Of a stretch of DNA of 64,000 nt, positions 54,820 through 64,000 are shown in pieces (position 1 is the first letter of the stretch; every line of letters begins with the position of its first letter). The stretch is from the NCBI RefSeq assembly GCF_002835805.1, contig NZ_PISE01000001.1:1-64000 (forward strand), written 5' to 3'. This stretch comes from Niallia nealsonii (lineage in GTDB: Bacteria; Bacillota; Bacilli; Bacillales; Cytobacillaceae). Under the pieces are notes generated by a model. The model worked only from the letters and a program-made list of their open reading frames with translations. It was not told where the DNA came from and did no database searches. A program made the position numbers and the translations under genes.

Positions 54820-55056
54820 TTTATTTGAACTTCATTTGTCAAACGAGGAAAAAAAGGAGATTTGCAAGAAGAATAGAGAGAGTAGCAGATAGAAGCATAA
54901 AAAGAACAAAAATCCGTCATTTTCCATGCTTACATCTTAAACATTAAGATATACCAGTGACCTAAAGATATTTTTTCCACATAAGCAGGAAAAAAATATT
55001 TTCAGACAAAACAAAATATCAGATATTCGATATTGTTTATGCGCTCAATAAACAAA
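54820..55056. other. Gene-free stretch between nrdJ operator and repeat D
   Basis: AT-rich, no coding frame. One imperfect hairpin (GATATTTTTTCC with GGAAAAAAATATT, 54966-55000) is the only structure seen. Confidence 0.35.
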
Positions 55057-55275
55057 GGCTGTTTTCTAAAAGATTGTTGTTTTTCGGATAGTTTCTATGA
55101 GTAAATCCAGAGTTAAAACAGGTGGATTGGAGTGAGAGGTGCGAGACTCCTGTGGGATTAGCGGAACAGGTGAGACCCCGCAGTTCACAGCCTGAAGAGC
55201 CCCATGGAAAGCGAGCATCCCTTCACTGCAATCAACCGACTCCTTTAAAAGCAACAAAGTTTATGAAAACATCCT
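55057..55275 (+). repeat. Interspersed MITE-like repeat, full-length copy D
   Basis: 219 bases bounded by GGCTGTTTTC (55057-55066) and GAAAACATCC (55266-55275), imperfect inverted repeats (9 of 10). The core has GGATTGGAGTGAGAGG, GCGAGACTCCTGTGGGATTA and CATGGAAAGCGAGCATCCC. It is the most complete of the copies in this window. Confidence 0.75.
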
Positions 55276-55279
55276 AAAC

Positions 55280-55308
55280 AAAAGAGTGCCCTTAAAAAGC
55301 ACTCTATA
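55280..55308 (-). terminator. Intrinsic terminator of lipM
   Basis: AGAGTGC and GCACTCT around a 9-base loop with a T-rich tail on the minus strand, 23 bases past the lipM stop. Confidence 0.8.
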
Positions 55309-55330
55309 AAACAGAAACTGCTATCTTCAT

Positions 55331-56167
55331 TTATCTGCGAAAATTCCATTCATCATTTTCGTATCTTTCTTTTGCTAGCTTATCGACATATTTCACTTGC
55401 TCTTCTGTTAATTCATATGACTCTAGATGAATATCCAATCCCTCTTCAAAGCCCTTTTTAAAAGCAACTTTTGCCATATCAAGTGTAATTTCCTTTGAAG
55501 TTAAGCTATTTATCGCAACCGCTTTTTCTTTAAAAGCTTTTTGCATTCTTTCTTTTACACGTTCATTCGAATATTTAAACAACTGAAATAATTTATCTTC
55601 ATCTAAATCTAAAAGAATAGAACCATGCTGCAAAATGACCCCTTTTTGTCTTGTTTGCGCACTTCCTGCTACCTTTCTTCCTTCTACCACTAATTCATAC
55701 CAGCTTGGCGCATCAAAACAAACAGCAGAACGAGGATTTTTCAAGCTGTTTTTTTGCTCTTCTGTTTTTGGTACGGAAAAATAAGCATCTAATCCTAGTA
55801 GATGAAACCCTCTTAAAATCCCCTCTGAAATCACTCTATATGCTTCTGTAACAGTTTTCGGCATATCTGGATAATCTTCTGAAACAATAACACTGTATGT
55901 TAATTCATGTTCATGAAGGACCCCTCTTCCGCCTGTTGGTCTTCTAACAAAACCTAGATTAAGCTCCTTTACCGCATCCATGTTTATTTCTTTTTCTACT
56001 TTTTGAAAATAGCCAATGGAAAGCGTTGCTGGGTCCCAACCATAAAACCGTATAACAGGGGGAAATTCACCAGTAGAGTGCCATTCTAATAACGCTTCGT
56101 CCAGCGCCATATTAAAAGCAGGCGAACGTTTGCCAGTATCGATAAATCTCCAAGTTTCTTTTGCCAT
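55331..56167 (-). CDS. lipM: Octanoyl-[acyl carrier protein]:GcvH octanoyltransferase LipM
   Basis: Moves octanoate from acyl carrier protein to GcvH, the first step of lipoate assembly in Bacillus. The 278-residue protein has the family start [38 protein letters not shown], the catalytic Cys C150 in [12 protein letters not shown] (same number as B. subtilis LipM, from memory) and the Lys in [11 protein letters not shown]. The product serves GcvH of the glycine cleavage system and, after transfer, BkdB. Confidence 0.96.
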   Translation of the reverse strand: MAKETWRFIDTGKRSPAFNMALDEALLEWHSTGEFPPVIRFYGWDPATLSIGYFQKVEKEINMDAVKELNLGFVRRPTGGRGVLHEHELTYSVIVSEDYPDMPKTVTEAYRVISEGILRGFHLLGLDAYFSVPKTEEQKNSLKNPRSAVCFDAPSWYELVVEGRKVAGSAQTRQKGVILQHGSILLDLDEDKLFQLFKYSNERVKERMQKAFKEKAVAINSLTSKEITLDMAKVAFKKGFEEGLDIHLESYELTEEQVKYVDKLAKERYENDEWNFRR

Positions 56168-56422
56168 TTAAACCCCTTCTTTACAATAATCTTATGTACT
56201 TAAAACCAAGTTATAAGTCTACCAAAAAGTAGATAGGATGAAAAGCAATCAGGCTTTTCTTCCATAAATTTCAATTTATTTTTCTATATAATATTAAATG
56301 CTCGCTAATATTAACAATAACTACTTTTAAAAGTTTCTTCATTCGAAAAGTATTCTCTTTACTAGTATCACGTTTCGCTTATATAATAGAAGAAGTGTAT
56401 GTAATGGAAAGGAGAATGAGCA

Positions 56423-56806
56423 TTGGAAGCGATTTATACTCTTCTAATAGCAATTGCAGCATTTATCATCTATTCTGTGATAATGTGGCTGTATCAACGT
56501 AGAATAGTAAAAACAGTAACAGAGGAAGAATTCCGCCAAGGATATAGAAAGGCACAACTAATAGATGTAAGAGAGCCAAATGAATTTGACGCAGGCCATG
56601 TTTTAGGTGCTAGAAATATTCCTTTATCTCAACTAAAAATGCGCCAAGGAGAAATTCGTCCAGATAAACCAGTATATCTATACTGCCAAAATGGCATGCG
56701 GAGTGGAAGAGCAGCTCAAACGCTTCATCGCAAAGGCTATAAAGAGCTTACACAGCTGCAAGGCGGATTTAAGAAATGGTCTGGAAAAGTGAAAATTAAA
56801 AATTAA
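56423..56806 (+). CDS. Membrane-anchored rhodanese-like protein YqhL
   Basis: 127 residues with an N-terminal helix (about 2-24) and one rhodanese domain on the cytoplasmic side. The persulfide-forming Cys is C88 in LYCQNGMRSGRAA, a complete six-residue active loop. The start is TTG at 56423 with AAAGGAGA 8-9 bases upstream. It is divergent from lipM, as in B. subtilis. A sulfur-transfer role is inferred from the family; the acceptor is unknown. Confidence 0.9.
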   Translation: MEAIYTLLIAIAAFIIYSVIMWLYQRRIVKTVTEEEFRQGYRKAQLIDVREPNEFDAGHVLGARNIPLSQLKMRQGEIRPDKPVYLYCQNGMRSGRAAQTLHRKGYKELTQLQGGFKKWSGKVKIKN

Positions 56807-56822
56807 TATTGATTTACTATAT

Positions 56823-56864
56823 AAAAAGAGGGGGGTACACAAATTATCCTCCCTCTTTTTTGCG
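56823..56864. terminator. Bidirectional terminator after yqhL
   Basis: AAAAAGAGGGGGGT and ATCCTCCCTCTTTTT form a strong GC stem with T-runs on both strands. Confidence 0.85.
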
Positions 56865-57001
56865 TGCAAAATTTTTCTCGTCACAAAAAATGTATGCACT
56901 TATAAAATGGTTAGAAAACAACAAGCTCTGGGATTATATAGGAAGCAAAAGAAATCTAGCTAGGAAGAAACTTGCCCGGTAAAGCCCAATTGATTCAATT
57001 A

Positions 57002-57034
57002 ATAATCAGCGAGGGAACTCCCCTCGCTGATTGT
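57002..57034 (-). terminator. Perfect hairpin downstream of gcvPB
   Basis: AATCAGCGAGGG and CCCTCGCTGATT are a perfect 12-bp stem with a 5-base loop, 8 bases past the gcvPB stop. The tail is AT-rich but not a T-run. Confidence 0.6.
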
Positions 57035-57039
57035 TAGTT

Positions 57040-58497
57040 TCACTTTATATAACGCAATACTGGTTTCCGTGCAGCCAACGTCTCATCTAATCGACCAATT
57101 ACGGTTGTATGAGGTGCTTCTTGCACAATTTCTGGTGTTTCCTCTGCTTCTTTTGCGATCTGAATCATCGCATCAATAAATTGGTCTAATGTTTCTTTTG
57201 ATTCGGTTTCAGTCGGTTCAATCATGATACATTCTTCTACATTAAGGGGGAAGTAGATAGTTGGTGGATGATAGCCGAAATCTAAAAGTCTTTTGGCTAT
57301 ATCCAATGTACGGACACCCAACTTCTTCTGGCGTTTTCCGCTTAATACAAATTCATGCTTGCAATGACGGTCAAATGGCAGATCATAAAATTCTGCTAAT
57401 CTTCTCATCATATAATTAGCATTTAATACCGCATTTTCGGTTACCGCTTTTAAACCATCTGGGCCCATGGAGCGGATATACGTATAAGCGCGAACATTAA
57501 TCCCAAAATTCCCATAAAAAGGTTTAACTCGGCCAATTGATTGTGGACGATCATAGTCAAAACTATATTCATCGCCAATTTTTACGATAACAGGCTTCGG
57601 TAAAAATGGAATCAAATCTGCTTTTACTCCTACTGGGCCTGACCCTGGACCTCCGCCGCCATGAGGTCCTGTAAAAGTCTTATGCAGGTTTAAATGAACA
57701 ACATCAAATCCCATATCTCCTGGTCTAGCTTTTGATAAAACGGCATTTAAATTAGCACCATCATAATATAATTTTCCGCCGGCACTATGAACAATTTCGG
57801 CCATTTCTAAAATATTTTCTTCAAATAAACCTAACGTATTTGGATTTGTTAACATCAGTGCAGCCGTATCTTCTCCAACCACTCTTCTTAAATCTGCTAA
57901 GTCTACTAAACCATGCTCATTTGACTTTACTGTTATTGTTTCTAAGCCTGCAACTGTTGCTGATGCTGGGTTTGTACCATGAGCAGAGTCAGGAACAATA
58001 ACTTTGGTGCGGTGAATATCACCGTTTGCTGCATGGTATGCACGAATCATCATAAGTCCCGTCCATTCCCCATGAGCTCCTGCTGCTGGCTGCAGTGTCA
58101 CTTCATCCATCCCTGTTATTTCTGTTAAATGCTCTTGCAAATCGTACATCAGCTCCAATGCACCTTGAATAGAGCTTTCTTCTTGTAATGGATGAATATT
58201 GGCAAAACCTGTGAATCTTGCGACATTCTCATTAATCTTTGGATTATATTTCATCGTACAAGAACCTAATGGATAAAACCCAGAATCCAAACCGTGGTTT
58301 CTTTTTGATAAAGCTGTATAATGGCGCATAATATCCAACTCAGAAACCTCTGGCAACTCTGGATTTTCTTCCCTTACATAATCAGTTGGCAAAAGATCTT
58401 CTAACGGAAGTTCCGGCACATCCATTTCAGGGAGACTGTATCCAATACGCCCAGGTGTACTGCTTTCAAATATAAGTGCTACTTCTTGATTATGCAT
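57040..58497 (-). CDS. gcvPB: Glycine dehydrogenase (decarboxylating) subunit 2
   Basis: Catalytic half of the split P-protein: pyridoxal-phosphate decarboxylation of glycine. The 485-residue protein carries the cofactor Lys in [20 protein letters not shown]. Its start overlaps gcvPA by 8 bases, so the two subunits are made together. It is last in the gcvT-gcvPA-gcvPB operon and lies under the glycine riboswitch. Confidence 0.97.
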   Translation of the reverse strand: MHNQEVALIFESSTPGRIGYSLPEMDVPELPLEDLLPTDYVREENPELPEVSELDIMRHYTALSKRNHGLDSGFYPLGSCTMKYNPKINENVARFTGFANIHPLQEESSIQGALELMYDLQEHLTEITGMDEVTLQPAAGAHGEWTGLMMIRAYHAANGDIHRTKVIVPDSAHGTNPASATVAGLETITVKSNEHGLVDLADLRRVVGEDTAALMLTNPNTLGLFEENILEMAEIVHSAGGKLYYDGANLNAVLSKARPGDMGFDVVHLNLHKTFTGPHGGGGPGSGPVGVKADLIPFLPKPVIVKIGDEYSFDYDRPQSIGRVKPFYGNFGINVRAYTYIRSMGPDGLKAVTENAVLNANYMMRRLAEFYDLPFDRHCKHEFVLSGKRQKKLGVRTLDIAKRLLDFGYHPPTIYFPLNVEECIMIEPTETESKETLDQFIDAMIQIAKEAEETPEIVQEAPHTTVIGRLDETLAARKPVLRYIK

Positions 58498-59836
58498 GGT
58501 AATCCTCCAATTCTTTTACAAATTCATCGATTTCCTCTTTTGTTCTTAATTCTGTTACAGCTACAAGCATATGATGATCAAGATTGTCATAATCCCTGCC
58601 TAAATCATATCCACCTATGATTCCTTTTTGCAGAAGTTCTCGATTAATTGCAGAAACCGACGCCTTACAATTGACAACAAACTCATTAAAAGAATGACCA
58701 TCAAAGGCGATTTCAAAGCCAGCTTCTTTAAATTTTTTTTTTGCATATGCTGACTTTTGTAGGTTGCTGATTGCCATTTCTTTTACTCCATGTTTTCCAA
58801 GTGCTGTCATGGCAACAGAAGCAGCTAGTGCATTTAAAGCTTGATTAGAACAAATATTAGATGTGGCCTTATCTCTGCGGATATGTTGTTCCCTTGCTTG
58901 CAAAGTCAAAACAAAGCCTCTTTTTCCTTCATCATCTACTGTTTGCCCAACTAAACGCCCTGGCACTTTACGCATCAATTTAGATGTTACAGCAAAATAA
59001 CCGCAATGTGGTCCACCAAATCCTTGAGGAATGCCAAAGCATTGAGCATCTCCTACAACAATATCCGCATTAAATTTTCCTGGTGGTGTTAAAATGCCTA
59101 ATGCTAATGGATTGCTGGAAACAACAAACATTCCTTTATCCGCATGAATAATTTCTTCTAGCTCTTTTAACGGTTCAATTCTCCCAAAGAAGTTAGGATA
59201 CTGAATCATCACAGCTGCAACCTCTTTGCCCATCATTTCTTTTAGCGCATCAATATCTGTCACACCATTATTATGAGGGATTTCCACTACCTCAATATAT
59301 TGGCCTTTAGCATATGTTTTCACAACTTCCTTTGCTTCTGGATGAACGGTACTCGATACAAGTATTTTTTTTCTTTTTGTCGCACCTGCACTTAACATCC
59401 CTGCTTCAGCTAAAGCTGTTGGGCCATCATACATGGAAGAGTTTGCTACATCCATGCCAGTAAGCTCGCAAATCATCGTTTGAAATTCAAAAATTGCTTG
59501 CAGTTCACCTTGTGAAATTTCTGGCTGATAAGGAGTATATGCTGTATAAAACTCAGAACGTGAAATAACATGATCCACAATGACAGGAGAATAATGATCA
59601 TATACACCTGCACCTAAAAAAGAAACATTTGATTTAGCATCCGCATTTTTTGTTGCTAATCTGCTTAATTCTTTTAATAGTGCAAATTCATCTTTAGCCG
59701 GTTTAATATTGTATTCTCCTTGAAAACGAACACTTTCTGGAATATCTGTAAAAAGTTTATCAACAGAATTTACCCCAATCGTTTCTAACATTGCTTTTTT
59801 ATCTTCAATCGTCATTGGTAAATAGCGATGTTTCAT
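58490..59836 (-). CDS. gcvPA: Glycine dehydrogenase (decarboxylating) subunit 1
   Basis: N-terminal half of the split P-protein, a PLP-fold subunit that pairs with GcvPB but lacks the cofactor Lys. It has 448 residues; typical stretches are [38 protein letters not shown] and [20 protein letters not shown]. It lies 22 bases after gcvT. Confidence 0.97.
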   Translation of the reverse strand: MKHRYLPMTIEDKKAMLETIGVNSVDKLFTDIPESVRFQGEYNIKPAKDEFALLKELSRLATKNADAKSNVSFLGAGVYDHYSPVIVDHVISRSEFYTAYTPYQPEISQGELQAIFEFQTMICELTGMDVANSSMYDGPTALAEAGMLSAGATKRKKILVSSTVHPEAKEVVKTYAKGQYIEVVEIPHNNGVTDIDALKEMMGKEVAAVMIQYPNFFGRIEPLKELEEIIHADKGMFVVSSNPLALGILTPPGKFNADIVVGDAQCFGIPQGFGGPHCGYFAVTSKLMRKVPGRLVGQTVDDEGKRGFVLTLQAREQHIRRDKATSNICSNQALNALAASVAMTALGKHGVKEMAISNLQKSAYAKKKFKEAGFEIAFDGHSFNEFVVNCKASVSAINRELLQKGIIGGYDLGRDYDNLDHHMLVAVTELRTKEEIDEFVKELEDYHA

Positions 59837-59858
59837 CCTATTAAACTCCTCCTACTAT

Positions 59859-60962
59859 TTAATTTGTTCTTTTATAAAATGGAGTGGCTACTACTTTTGC
59901 TTTTACATATTTCCCTCTAATTTCGATTTCCACTTCCTGATCTAACTTTGCATATTCTGTATTTAATAGAACTAACCCAATGTTTTTCTTTAGCGTTGGA
60001 GATTGTGTTCCTGTTGTTACTTCCCCAATCAGTTCTCCATTTGCATAGACTTTATAGCCATGTCTTGGAATTCCTCTGTCTATCATTTCTATACCAACAA
60101 GCTTTCTAGCAATCCCATTTTCTTTTTGCGCTACTAATGCAGATTTCCCGATAAAATCTGCTTCTTTATTTAATTTAACTGCAAAGCCGATACCTGCTTC
60201 TAACGGCGAAATACTTGCTGATAATTCTTGCCCATAAAGTGCAAGTGTTGCTTCAAAACGAAGAGTGTCTCTTGCCCCTAATCCACAAGGAATAATGCCC
60301 TCTTCTTTCCCAGCTGCAAGAATCTCCTGCCATAACTCCCCTGCATCCTTGCTGTCACAATAAATTTCAAATCCATCTTCTCCTGTATATCCTGTACGAG
60401 ACAACAACACTTCCTTGTCAGCAAGATTTTGTTTTTGATGGAATTGAAAATAGCCGATTGCACTTAAATTAATATCTGGGTTTATTTTTTTAATAACTTT
60501 TCCAGCTAATGGTCCTTGAAGAGCCAATTGTGCGTAACATTCTGACAAATTAACTAATTCAACTTCCCCTTCTACATGTTCTTTGAGCCAATTAAAATCT
60601 TTTTCGATATTAGAGGCATTAACTACCAATAAATAATGGTCATCCGCTAATTTATATGTAAGCAAATCATCGACGGTTCCGCCATTTTCATAGCACATGG
60701 CAGCATATTGTGCTCCACCATTTTTAATTTTTGCGATGTCATTTGTTAACATTTTTTGTAAAAATCTCAAACTTTCTTTTCCTTTTACTTCTATTTCCCC
60801 CATATGAGAAACATCAAATAAACCAGCTTTTGTTCTTACCGCCTCATGCTCCTCTTTTATACTTGAAAATTGTACAGGCAAATCCCAACCACCAAAATCG
60901 ATCGTTTTTCCGCCATATTGTTTATAAAAAGGAAATAATGGTGTCCGCTTTAACTCCGTCAT
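59859..60962 (-). CDS. gcvT: Aminomethyltransferase (glycine cleavage T-protein)
   Basis: Transfers the methylene from aminomethyl-lipoyl GcvH to tetrahydrofolate, releasing ammonia. The 367-residue protein begins [20 protein letters not shown] and has [15 protein letters not shown], with the conserved Asp, and [20 protein letters not shown]. It is the first gene of the operon; the riboswitch ends about 70 bases upstream. Confidence 0.97.
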   Translation of the reverse strand: MTELKRTPLFPFYKQYGGKTIDFGGWDLPVQFSSIKEEHEAVRTKAGLFDVSHMGEIEVKGKESLRFLQKMLTNDIAKIKNGGAQYAAMCYENGGTVDDLLTYKLADDHYLLVVNASNIEKDFNWLKEHVEGEVELVNLSECYAQLALQGPLAGKVIKKINPDINLSAIGYFQFHQKQNLADKEVLLSRTGYTGEDGFEIYCDSKDAGELWQEILAAGKEEGIIPCGLGARDTLRFEATLALYGQELSASISPLEAGIGFAVKLNKEADFIGKSALVAQKENGIARKLVGIEMIDRGIPRHGYKVYANGELIGEVTTGTQSPTLKKNIGLVLLNTEYAKLDQEVEIEIRGKYVKAKVVATPFYKRTN

Positions 60963-61033
60963 ATTAATCGCTCCTTTTCTTTTATTTTTCTATGAAACTT
61001 TTTAGTGAGGATTCGTTCCTTTAAAAAAGGCCG

Positions 61034-61258
61034 CAAAAAAAGGACATAACCCTCCCTTATAAAAAGTTAGGGTCTCTGTCCTTGCACCTGAAAGTTTACC
61101 GAAAATCTCGGCTGTCCCCTTTGGTGGCCGACTCTCTAAAAAAAGAGAATACAGCACTCTCCAGAGCTGCGTCAAAATAGAGTTCTTTTGCCTGAGAGAT
61201 TCACAAAATAAATTGTTTGCTCCTTCGGCGCCACATACGTAGTCTCTCCCCTATTTCT
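61034..61258 (-). promoter_or_regulatory. Tandem glycine riboswitch with terminator
   Basis: On the minus strand two aptamers follow each other. Aptamer 1 (about 61180-61258) starts GGGGAGAGACTACG, ends in CTCTCAGGCAAAAG and contains GGCGCCGAAGGAGCAAAC. Aptamer 2 (about 61078-61172) has GCTCTGGAGAGTGCTG, GTCGGCCACCAAAGGGGAC and CTTTCAGGTGCAAGGACAGA. A terminator stem, GGACA...ACCCT with AGGGT...TGTCC and seven T residues (61034-61083), follows. Glycine binding by the pair is expected to prevent termination and switch on gcvT-PA-PB. Confidence 0.95.
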
Positions 61259-61265
61259 CATCCGC

Positions 61266-61637
61266 ATTTATAAAATTATTTTCAATGGGCCATACTATTA
61301 CTATCTATATTTTCACATACTAGCTTTATGATCTTAATAAATAGTATTTAAATCACTATTTTCACCAAATAAACACGATCATTCCAAGGGAAAACTCATA
61401 AAATGTTCATATTTTAGTAATTAAATAAATATAATGCGAAGAATTTCAAAACTTTTAACAACTTAATCCTAACATCCTAATAAAAAACAGGCAACTACTT
61501 TTTTTCATTTTGCAAGATAATTTCAAATAGATAATTTATACAATATATTCCGTCTATTTTTATATAGCGTCTGTGTTTAGAAAATAAATTTCTTTTCTAT
61601 ATACAAAAAAGCAAATCTAACAGAAAGGAAGAACAAG
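61266..61637. other. Divergent promoter region of gcvT and yqhH
   Basis: About 370 AT-rich bases with no coding frame. Both promoters must lie here. No -35/-10 pair stood out enough to mark. Confidence 0.4.
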
Positions 61638-63338
61638 ATGACAATTTCAATTAACTTTGAACCTTCATGGAATGAAGGAATGATGAAAAGAATGGATGAT
61701 GATGGTCCATGGGCAAATTGGGAATTATATAAACTTGCTCTAGAAATTGAACAGCAAACGATTATTCCTGAGTTCGAAGGATTGCAAGCTCCCAAACATT
61801 TATCAGATTTAACTCCACTTCCCCATCAGTTAGAAGTTGCAAAAAAAGTAATTGAAGACATGAACGGCAAAGCAATATTAGCAGATGAAGTAGGTCTTGG
61901 AAAAACGATTGAAGCAGGATTGATTCTAAAAGAATACATGATTCGAGGGCTTGTAAAAAAAGTGCTTATATTAGTGCCTGCGTCCCTTGTCACACAATGG
62001 GCAATGGAATTAAATACAAAATTTTTTATTCCCGCTGTCATTCAACGGAAAAGCTATGTATGGGAACAAGCAGATATCGTAGTATCTTCGATTGATACAG
62101 CAAAAAGAGATCCGCATAAAGATATTATCTATAATCAAGACTATGATTTAGTAATTATTGATGAAGCCCATAAATTAAAAAATAATAAAACTAAAAACTA
62201 TGAATTTGTGCAAAACTTAAAAAAGAAGTTCTGTCTATTGCTGACTGCGACACCTATTCAAAACCGCATAAGTGAAATATTCAACCTGGTTTCTTTATTG
62301 AAACCAGGACATTTAGGCAATGAAGCAACATTTTACGAAAAATATAAAAAAGATGCCCGCTCTATTAATGATGATGAGCATTTAAAGGAACTAGTCAATA
62401 AAGTGATGATCCGCAATAGAAGGCAAGACACTGGCATTGAATGGACAAAACGCATTGTCGAAGCTATAACTATTGAATTTTCTAAAGAAGAGAAAGAACT
62501 ATATGATAGTATTTTAAACGTAAAAAATACGGATGCTACGGAAGAAAGCAGAAGTTCTTTTTCGATGATTACCCTGCAAAGAGAAGCATGCAGCTCAAGA
62601 GAAGCCGTCTACTATACATTGCAGAACATGCTAAAAAAAACAGAACAGCCAACTGATGCAGTACTGCAAAATATTCGTTTTTTAATGAAAAAGGTAGAAG
62701 CTGTTCAAAGTAATTCAAAAGCAGAAAAAGCCTTAGAATTAATCAAAAAAATAGATGATAAAGTTATTATTTTTACAGAGTACCGGGCCACACAATTATA
62801 TCTGCAATGGTTTCTTAAACAACACGGAATCACGTCGGTTCCTTTTCGCGGCGGCTTTAAGAGAGGGAAAAAAGATTGGATGAGAGATTTATTTCAAAAT
62901 CATGCTCAAGTACTTATTGCAACAGAAGCCGGCGGCGAAGGGATCAACCTGCAGTTTTGCAATCATATCATCAACTTTGATCTGCCTTGGAATCCAATGC
63001 GGCTAGAACAAAGAATCGGAAGAATTCACCGATTAGGACAAGAAAAAAATGTGATGATTTATAATTTTGCTATAAAGGATACTGTAGAAGACCATATTTT
63101 AAAATTATTATATGAAAAAATTCATTTATTTGAAAAAGTGGTCGGCGATCTTGATGATATTTTAACAAAATTAGATTTTGGCAAAATGGACGACCATATG
63201 ATGGATATATTTTCTCATTCTCGTACAGAAGGTGAAATGAAAATTAAAATGGATAATTTAACAAGCATGATTGAATTTGCCCAAAGCTTAAAGGAAGGTG
63301 AAAGTAATGAAGCAAGAGGAAATACATCAATTTCTTGA
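61638..63338 (+). CDS. SNF2-family DNA helicase/translocase (YqhH)
   Basis: Predicted ATP-driven DNA translocase, cytoplasmic. The 566-residue protein has SNF2 motifs: DEVGLGKTIEAG (Walker A), LVPASLVTQW, DEAHKLKN (Walker B), LTATPIQNR, FTEYRATQLYLQW, ATEAGGEGINLQF and RIGRIHRLGQ. There is no extra nuclease domain. AGAAAGGAAG precedes the ATG. It is divergent from gcvT and overlaps yqhG, as in B. subtilis. The biological role is not known. Confidence 0.94.
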   Translation: MTISINFEPSWNEGMMKRMDDDGPWANWELYKLALEIEQQTIIPEFEGLQAPKHLSDLTPLPHQLEVAKKVIEDMNGKAILADEVGLGKTIEAGLILKEYMIRGLVKKVLILVPASLVTQWAMELNTKFFIPAVIQRKSYVWEQADIVVSSIDTAKRDPHKDIIYNQDYDLVIIDEAHKLKNNKTKNYEFVQNLKKKFCLLLTATPIQNRISEIFNLVSLLKPGHLGNEATFYEKYKKDARSINDDEHLKELVNKVMIRNRRQDTGIEWTKRIVEAITIEFSKEEKELYDSILNVKNTDATEESRSSFSMITLQREACSSREAVYYTLQNMLKKTEQPTDAVLQNIRFLMKKVEAVQSNSKAEKALELIKKIDDKVIIFTEYRATQLYLQWFLKQHGITSVPFRGGFKRGKKDWMRDLFQNHAQVLIATEAGGEGINLQFCNHIINFDLPWNPMRLEQRIGRIHRLGQEKNVMIYNFAIKDTVEDHILKLLYEKIHLFEKVVGDLDDILTKLDFGKMDDHMMDIFSHSRTEGEMKIKMDNLTSMIEFAQSLKEGESNEARGNTSIS

Positions 63339-64000
63339 ACGTTTTTTCTTAGCAAATGACTGCGAGATACTAGAAAACAAACAAGGGTATTTAATAGTGC
63401 AGTTAACCATTGACCTTGACAAAGAACTGATGAATCGACCATTTTATTGGCATTATCTTGAAAAAACAGGCGGTGTTCCAAATCCAGCCAAGTTAACACT
63501 GATTACAAACCCAACCATTGCTCCAAAAGATATAAAAGGGGAGCTAATCCACTTTGGATCCCCGCGATTACACCAGTTATTTGCATGCGCAAAAAAATTA
63601 TCCGGCTATATCCGTTTATATGAAAATAGAGAAGGCAAAGCTCAAGAGCATACTGCATTAAAACCTTGGATTAACATTAATATGAAAATATCTTATCAAT
63701 GTGATCGAAAACGAGATATTTTTCGTTCTATTGGTTTGCAGCTAATCAATGGGCAAATTGTCGATGATTTTCAATCAAAATTAGAAAAATTGCCATTAGC
63801 AGCAAAAATTCCTGATTTCGCCTTCACCTTATCACCGCTTATTATGCCAAAAAGCGGCATAACAAGAATTGAAAATACCGTAAAACAAGATTTGCTAAAA
63901 GAAGATTATACATGGGCAGAAGAGGCAAAACAAAGATGGGCAAAAGATTTACGTCTATTAGAACACTTCTATGAAGAGATGGAGGACTACTCAGAAAGCC
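63307..64000 (+). CDS. YqhG family protein, 3' end outside the window
   Basis: An open frame from the ATG at 63307 to the window edge (231 codons seen). AAGGAAGGTG lies 6-9 bases upstream, and the start lies inside the last codons of yqhH, a 32-base overlap in another frame. It begins MKQEEIHQFLERFFLANDCE and has GGVPNPAKLTLITNPTIAPK; no catalytic motif or membrane segment is visible. Position and overlap match B. subtilis yqhG, found next to the SNF2 gene. Function unknown; the two may work together. Confidence 0.88.
   Translation, partial: MKQEEIHQFLERFFLANDCEILENKQGYLIVQLTIDLDKELMNRPFYWHYLEKTGGVPNPAKLTLITNPTIAPKDIKGELIHFGSPRLHQLFACAKKLSGYIRLYENREGKAQEHTALKPWININMKISYQCDRKRDIFRSIGLQLINGQIVDDFQSKLEKLPLAAKIPDFAFTLSPLIMPKSGITRIENTVKQDLLKEDYTWAEEAKQRWAKDLRLLEHFYEEMEDYSES

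Noticed and set aside
54961-55002. T-rich hairpin as terminator
   Set aside because: The stem is imperfect and consists mainly of A/T runs, and no gene ends nearby; too weak to call.
54555-55056. Cobalamin riboswitch upstream of the B12-dependent reductase
   Set aside because: No B12-box-like conserved sequence and no competing terminator were found; NrdR boxes explain control.
1-64000. tRNA, rRNA, replication origin or prophage
   Set aside because: No tRNA-like TTCGA-CCA cluster, rRNA segment, DnaA-box cluster or phage structural gene was recognised on reading.

Overview
The window is a low-GC chromosomal segment from an endospore-forming member of the Bacillaceae (Bacillus sensu lato). 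The gene content and order follow the Bacillus subtilis yqi/yqh region: artPQR, bkd genes, spo0A, spoIVB, recN, ahrC, tlyA, dxs, ispA, xseBA, nusB, asp23, accCB, spoIIIAH-AA, efp, papA, yqhR/Q/P/O, lipM, yqhL, gcvPB-PA-T, yqhH, yqhG. The species cannot be fixed from the sequence alone. No rRNA, tRNA, CRISPR array or complete insertion sequence was seen.

Layout. 1-10 kb: an L,D-transpeptidase; an arginine-type ABC importer (artPQR); a sugar ABC importer without its own ATPase, divergent from a YesM/YesN-type two-component pair, with two CcpA-like sites between them. 10-19 kb: bacilliredoxin BrxB, the branched-chain 2-oxoacid dehydrogenase genes (lpdV, bkdAA, bkdAB, bkdB) and a BkdR-like regulator whose sigma-54-contact features are missing; a GlpQ-like phosphodiesterase and a 45-residue YycC-like protein. 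19-21.4 kb: a cold-shock gene, then a decayed patch with a membrane protein of unknown function and a tyrosine-recombinase pseudogene. 21.5-42 kb: the conserved sporulation and housekeeping block, almost all on the minus strand: spo0A with 0A boxes and a sigma-H-like promoter, spoIVB, recN, ahrC, tlyA, dxs, ispA, xseBA, nusB, asp23, accCB and the eight-gene spoIIIA operon with a sigma-E-like promoter. 42-45.3 kb: an insertion relative to B. subtilis carrying a secreted alkaline phosphatase, an M23-LysM protein and, on the minus strand, a self-contained structured RNA of about 220 nt that folds like 6S RNA. 45.3-56.8 kb: efp, papA, yqhR, yqhQ, yqhP, yqhO, a tandem-repeat coat-like protein behind a sigma-K-like promoter, splB, a B12-dependent ribonucleotide reductase behind two NrdR boxes, lipM and yqhL. 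57-64 kb: the glycine cleavage genes under a tandem glycine riboswitch, then the divergent SNF2 helicase yqhH and the start of yqhG.

How the genes work together. Mother-cell sporulation functions dominate: Spo0A (entry), SpoIIIA channel, SpoIVB (sigma-K checkpoint), a likely coat protein and SplB (spore DNA repair). Metabolic genes cluster around lipoyl- and biotin-dependent enzymes: LipM supplies octanoyl groups for lipoylation, which GcvH and the Bkd E2 subunit need; AccB/AccC start fatty acid synthesis; the Bkd complex makes branched primers. Dxs and IspA feed isoprenoid synthesis, which MenA uses.

A family of MITE-like intergenic repeats with termini GGCTGTTTTC/GAAAACAGCC occurs at least five times, with a sixth decayed copy. 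Compared with B. subtilis, folD, aroQ, yqhV, mntR and ptb-bcd-buk are missing from their usual places. Statements about families and B. subtilis gene order are from memory; no search was run.
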